DNA from: Bacteroidota bacterium
GTDB lineage: Bacteria > Bacteroidota > Bacteroidia > Bacteroidales > F082
NCBI GenBank assembly: GCA_016845175.1
Contig: JAERTD010000071.1
Span: 28,798-92,797 of the forward strand
Direction of reading: 5' to 3'
DNA length: 64,000 bases
Under the pieces are notes generated by a model that was not told the origin of the DNA, did not search any database, and saw nothing but the letters and a program-made list of their open reading frames with translations. The position numbers and the translations under genes were made by a program. Positions 61,281 through 64,000 of this stretch are shown one piece after another (the stretch's first letter is position 1; each line of letters opens with the position of its first letter).

Positions 61281-62216
61281 TTAATGCAGGTCCAGCTGGT
61301 GGATCATATATACGGAGTGTTCCAGTGTTTTAAGTATTTCTTCCATATACTCATTGACAGCTTTAGAACTGCCAGGCAGGCAGTACACCAAACTTTGGCC
61401 AATTAAACCGGCAATGGAACGGCTGATCAAGGCAGCAGGTTTTTCCTGACCATATTTAACCCGAATGAGTTCCATGATTCCGGTAATTTCCTTATCGAGC
61501 ATGGGGCCCACTACATCAGGAGTCAGGTCTTTGGGACCAATACCGGTACCTCCTGTGGTGAAAATAAAGTCACAGTTGAGACCTACTAATTCCTTCACCT
61601 TTTCCTCCAATAGTTGGGCATCATCAGGAATGAGTCTGTATTCGATACTGGTAGCTCGCTTTTTGGTTTTGAAATAATCTTCCGTTAGTTGGATGATCTC
61701 TTTGCCACTTTTATCTTTATACACACCTTGTGAAGCTCTGTCGCTTAAGGTAATCACACCCACCTTAAATACTTTGGGTACATAGGAAAAGGTATCTCCG
61801 GCTTTCAATTCACCTTGTTTTTTGACCCGGGCAAAAATGCCTTCTTTGGGCATCACACAATTACCCACTTCCTGGAATATCTGACAGTTGGATCCATGGC
61901 ATTTTTTTCCGATTTGGGTAACTTCCAATTCCACATGCTCACCAACAAACCGGTCGAGGGGTAGGGTTTCAAACAATTTAATTCCTTCTGTGGTAATGTT
62001 TTCTGCAAATTCACCATAAGCAATTTCCCTGCCGGCTTCTTTGGAAAACTTTTTGACACTTTCCATCCCCAACAAGCTCACCATCCGGTTCCAGGGACCT
62101 GAATGCGCATCACCTACCACACCTGTTTCATTGAGCTGTATTCCGTCAACTTCTTTTTTTATTGTTCCTTTTTTTTCTGAAACATTAACCGATAATACCT
62201 TTATAGTCGTTTCCAT
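61281..62216 (-). CDS. MOSC domain-MogA/MoaB fusion protein
   Basis: 311 residues. Residues 1-150 are a MOSC domain (VGDAHSGPWNRMVSLLG, AENITTEGI, and the sulfur-carrying-type KKCHGSNCQIF). Residues 152-311 are a MogA/MoaB domain (KVGVITLSDRASQGVYKDKSGKEI, FIFTTGGTGIGPKDLTPDV, LIGQSLVYCLPGSSKAVNEYM). MogA-type domains adenylate molybdopterin; MOSC domains bind or move sulfur/Moco. The fusion suggests direct handling between them. Its ATG overlaps the moaC stop. Confidence 0.92.
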   Translation of the reverse strand: METTIKVLSVNVSEKKGTIKKEVDGIQLNETGVVGDAHSGPWNRMVSLLGMESVKKFSKEAGREIAYGEFAENITTEGIKLFETLPLDRFVGEHVELEVTQIGKKCHGSNCQIFQEVGNCVMPKEGIFARVKKQGELKAGDTFSYVPKVFKVGVITLSDRASQGVYKDKSGKEIIQLTEDYFKTKKRATSIEYRLIPDDAQLLEEKVKELVGLNCDFIFTTGGTGIGPKDLTPDVVGPMLDKEITGIMELIRVKYGQEKPAALISRSIAGLIGQSLVYCLPGSSKAVNEYMEEILKTLEHSVYMIHQLDLH

Positions 62217-62671
62217 TACTTCAAATCTTCTTTAGTTTTTCCCATGAGCTTAATTTGCCCAATTTCCATCTGTTTATCCACCGCTTTGCACATATCATAA
62301 ATCGTTAACAAAGCCACTGATACTCCTGTGAGGGCTTCCATCTCCACGCCTGTTTGTCCCTGGCATCTGACCAAGCTATTTACCTCAACACCATCCTCAG
62401 TAAGTTTAGCTTTCACATCCACTTTTGTTAACAGCAGGGTATGGCATAAAGGGATCAGGTTTGCCGTTTGCTTGGCTGCCTGTATGCCTGCGATTTCTGC
62501 TACGGTCAACACATCCCCTTTTTTCATATTGTTTTGTTCGATCTGGTCGATGGTTTCTTTGGATAATGCAATCATGCCTTTGGCCATGGCCTGACGGTTT
62601 TGAATGGGTTTGTTTCCCACATCCACCATATTGGCCTTCCCAGATTCATCTATATGACTTAATTTTCCCAT
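62216..62671 (-). CDS. moaC: Cyclic pyranopterin monophosphate synthase
   Basis: 151 residues. With MoaA it makes cPMP, the first Moco intermediate. LSHIDESGKANMVDVGNK, RQAMAKGMIALS, AGIQAAKQTANLIPLCHTLLL, GQTGVEMEALTGVSVALLTIYDM and KLMGKTKEDL give the family marks. It starts 22 bases after moaA and overlaps the next gene by one base. Confidence 0.96.
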   Translation of the reverse strand: MGKLSHIDESGKANMVDVGNKPIQNRQAMAKGMIALSKETIDQIEQNNMKKGDVLTVAEIAGIQAAKQTANLIPLCHTLLLTKVDVKAKLTEDGVEVNSLVRCQGQTGVEMEALTGVSVALLTIYDMCKAVDKQMEIGQIKLMGKTKEDLK

Positions 62672-62693
62672 TTTTATCCTTTTAATTCGTCAA

Positions 62694-63494
62694 CTATCCT
62701 CCAATATTATAAAAGGCGTTTACTTCGTTCTTATGACCAGAGGCCGGTTTTCCACCAATGGCTTTCAAAAGTGCCTCTTCAATGCCTTCCTCTCTGATAT
62801 TAAAACCGCTGCCTGAAAACAAACAGGGCTTTATATCGCCGTTTGCAGTCAGTCTGAGACGGTTGCATATGGAGCAGCGTCCTCCCTCACCTCCTTCCAC
62901 AGGTGAAAAGGTTCCTTCATCCAGTGACATCTCACGAATGAAACGCAGCTTAAAACCGTTGGCCTCACAATAGGACTTGAGCTCATCAATATCCTCATTG
63001 GTAATGGAAGAGGATTTCACACAGTTTATTTTTATGGGTGACAATCCTGCTTTCTTTGCCGCTTCAATTCCTGCAAGCGCTCCACTGAGTTCAGCTCCTC
63101 TGCTAAGGTCCCTGTATTTCTTTTCGTTAAGAGTATCCAAACTAACATTGATTCTTTGAAGACCGGCAGCTGCCAATTCCTCTGCGTATTTGGGCAGCAG
63201 TTGTGCATTGGTGGTCATGGCCAGATCTTTAATGCCAGGTACCTGGGCAATCATCTCAACCAAATCAACAATACCTTTTCGTACCAGAGGTTCACCACCG
63301 GTAAGTCTGATCTTATCTATACCAAAGCTTACAGCTGTCTTCACCACTTCGATAATTTCTTCGAAGCGCAGTACTTTTTCATGATCAATCCATTGAATGC
63401 CTTCGGCAGGCATGCAGTACAGACAACGCATATTGCAGCGGTCGGTTACTGAGATTCTCAGGTAATTTATATTTCTATTGTGGCGATCCAACAT
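62694..63494 (-). CDS. moaA: Short-form GTP 3',8-cyclase MoaA (radical SAM)
   Basis: 266 residues against about 330 in classic MoaA. Kept: the SAM cluster CNMRCLYC (Cx3Cx2C), LTGGEPLVRKGI, SLDTLNEKKYRDL, the second cluster and GTP arginines CSICNRLRLTANGDIKPC, and the double-glycine end (YNIGG). Missing: roughly 60 residues between the barrel and the second cluster, where a short EGGEGGR linker occurs. No stop or frameshift is seen, so it is a compact form rather than a broken gene; similar compact forms occur in Bacteroidota as I recall. Confidence 0.92.
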   Translation of the reverse strand: MLDRHNRNINYLRISVTDRCNMRCLYCMPAEGIQWIDHEKVLRFEEIIEVVKTAVSFGIDKIRLTGGEPLVRKGIVDLVEMIAQVPGIKDLAMTTNAQLLPKYAEELAAAGLQRINVSLDTLNEKKYRDLSRGAELSGALAGIEAAKKAGLSPIKINCVKSSSITNEDIDELKSYCEANGFKLRFIREMSLDEGTFSPVEGGEGGRCSICNRLRLTANGDIKPCLFSGSGFNIREEGIEEALLKAIGGKPASGHKNEVNAFYNIGG

Positions 63495-63532
63495 AATACT
63501 ACACTATCTAAAGCCTGTCATCATTCCACGAC

Positions 63533-64000
63533 TCAGGCCAAAAACAATTTAAAACTTGCCAGCAGCAAAACAAAAGCCAGGATGTATCCCAATCGAAATT
63601 GAGAGACCTTAAATGAACCCAGCCATGAACCAATGATTCCACCAAGGAAAGCAACCACAACCCAGGATACTATCACAGGGGTTAACTGAAAACCAATGGA
63701 TGCCATTCCAACAATTCCTGTAGCTGAGTTAAGGAAGATGAACAAAGCTGAAATGGCTGCTGTTTCTTTAACATTGGTCCATCCCAAAAGCAATAATATG
63801 GGACTAAGGATGATACCTCCTCCGATACCAATCATACCTGAGAAAAAACCCAGGAAAGCACCCAGACCAATGGAGATCCAAATATTGAAAGCAAACATAG
63901 GATGTTTGAGTGGCTTAGGTGTGTATACCATTCTGGCCACGGCAATCAGCAAGAATATTCCCAATATATATTTATACAATACAGGATCGATATTGATGCG
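63533..64000 (-). CDS. TSUP-family membrane transporter, truncated by the window edge
   Basis: About 155 residues of the C-terminal half are visible; the frame stays open to base 64000, so the TTG at 63979 is not the start. Four or so helices include IGLGAFLGFFSGMIGIGGGI, a TauE/SafE hallmark, plus GGIIGSWLGS near the end. TSUP proteins move sulfite, sulfonates or other organic anions. Its stop is 38 bases before moaA, so the Moco genes may share its transcript, which hints at a sulfur/Moco link without proof. Confidence 0.85.
   Translation of the reverse strand, partial: RINIDPVLYKYILGIFLLIAVARMVYTPKPLKHPMFAFNIWISIGLGAFLGFFSGMIGIGGGIILSPILLLLGWTNVKETAAISALFIFLNSATGIVGMASIGFQLTPVIVSWVVVAFLGGIIGSWLGSFKVSQFRLGYILAFVLLLASFKLFLA

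Noticed and set aside
1..64000. tRNA, rRNA, CRISPR, IS element, prophage or integration site
   Set aside because: No transposase, integrase, phage gene, regular spaced repeat or RNA gene core was found by reading; the window looks like core chromosome.

Overview
The window looks like a chromosomal segment of a Bacteroidota bacterium, probably a marine or anaerobic/facultative member near the Marinilabiliales; the order-level placement is inference. Direct signs are C-terminal type IX secretion (T9SS) sorting domains with the YPNP motif on secreted proteins, signal peptides ending in AQ, few Shine-Dalgarno sequences, and a recurring TAnnTTTG promoter element, found upstream of at least 24 transcription units, usually 15-40 bases before the start codon. 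No rRNA, tRNA, CRISPR array, insertion sequence or prophage gene was seen. Coding density is high, and only one gene-free stretch exceeds 300 bases (12344-12865, which holds a SAM riboswitch).

Layout. 1-3240: two tandem T9SS-secreted paralogs, the first cut by the window edge. 3251-9857: an RND multidrug efflux operon transcribed tolC > tetR > adaptor > RND pump. 9989-10847: two small lipoproteins, one a Rieske-like fold without histidine ligands. 10916-17504: the methyl cycle, ahcY divergent from a SAM riboswitch-metH-metF unit. 17602-24411: a bacterial GGGP-synthase-family enzyme, a DPP IV peptidase, an orphan receiver protein, an FG-GAP propeller protein and glutamine synthetase. 24437-28078: a UPF0104 membrane protein, Hsp20, a ZIP metal transporter and small proteins. 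28154-32435: panC, panD, a second UPF0104 protein, a RfaE2-like nucleotidyltransferase and radA. 32508-34930: an ECF sigma/anti-sigma pair divergent from an M64 metallopeptidase. 34960-41026: a FadL-like porin, then a compact three-gene unit (TPR plus outer-membrane barrel, processive GT2 synthase, GH26 glycosidase) that looks like a minimal synthase-dependent exopolysaccharide system. 41113-48181: a secreted hypothetical, queD, secreted endonuclease I, a MntP-like protein, a free-methionine sulfoxide reductase, tryptophanase, and small membrane/zinc or Fe-S proteins with uridine kinase. 48277-52503: the sodium-pumping methylmalonyl-CoA decarboxylase operon with methylmalonyl-CoA epimerase. 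52784-57013: a second FG-GAP protein, ispG, an outer-membrane barrel and an Rrf2 regulator. 57130-61207: fructosamine kinase, an FMN-binding protein with a porin, and an Fe-type alcohol dehydrogenase. 61281-64000: molybdenum cofactor genes (MOSC-MogA fusion, moaC, a short moaA) downstream of a TSUP transporter that runs off the window.

Together the genes describe a cell that recycles SAM under riboswitch control, makes propionate-pathway energy with a biotin-dependent sodium pump, degrades tryptophan, secretes proteins by the T9SS and probably secretes a polysaccharide. The most promising candidate for an undescribed system is the TPR-barrel/GT2/GH26 unit at 36723-41026. The paired FG-GAP proteins with a shared Cys-containing C-terminal module and the interrupted small reading frame between the SAM riboswitch and metH are the next most interesting items.
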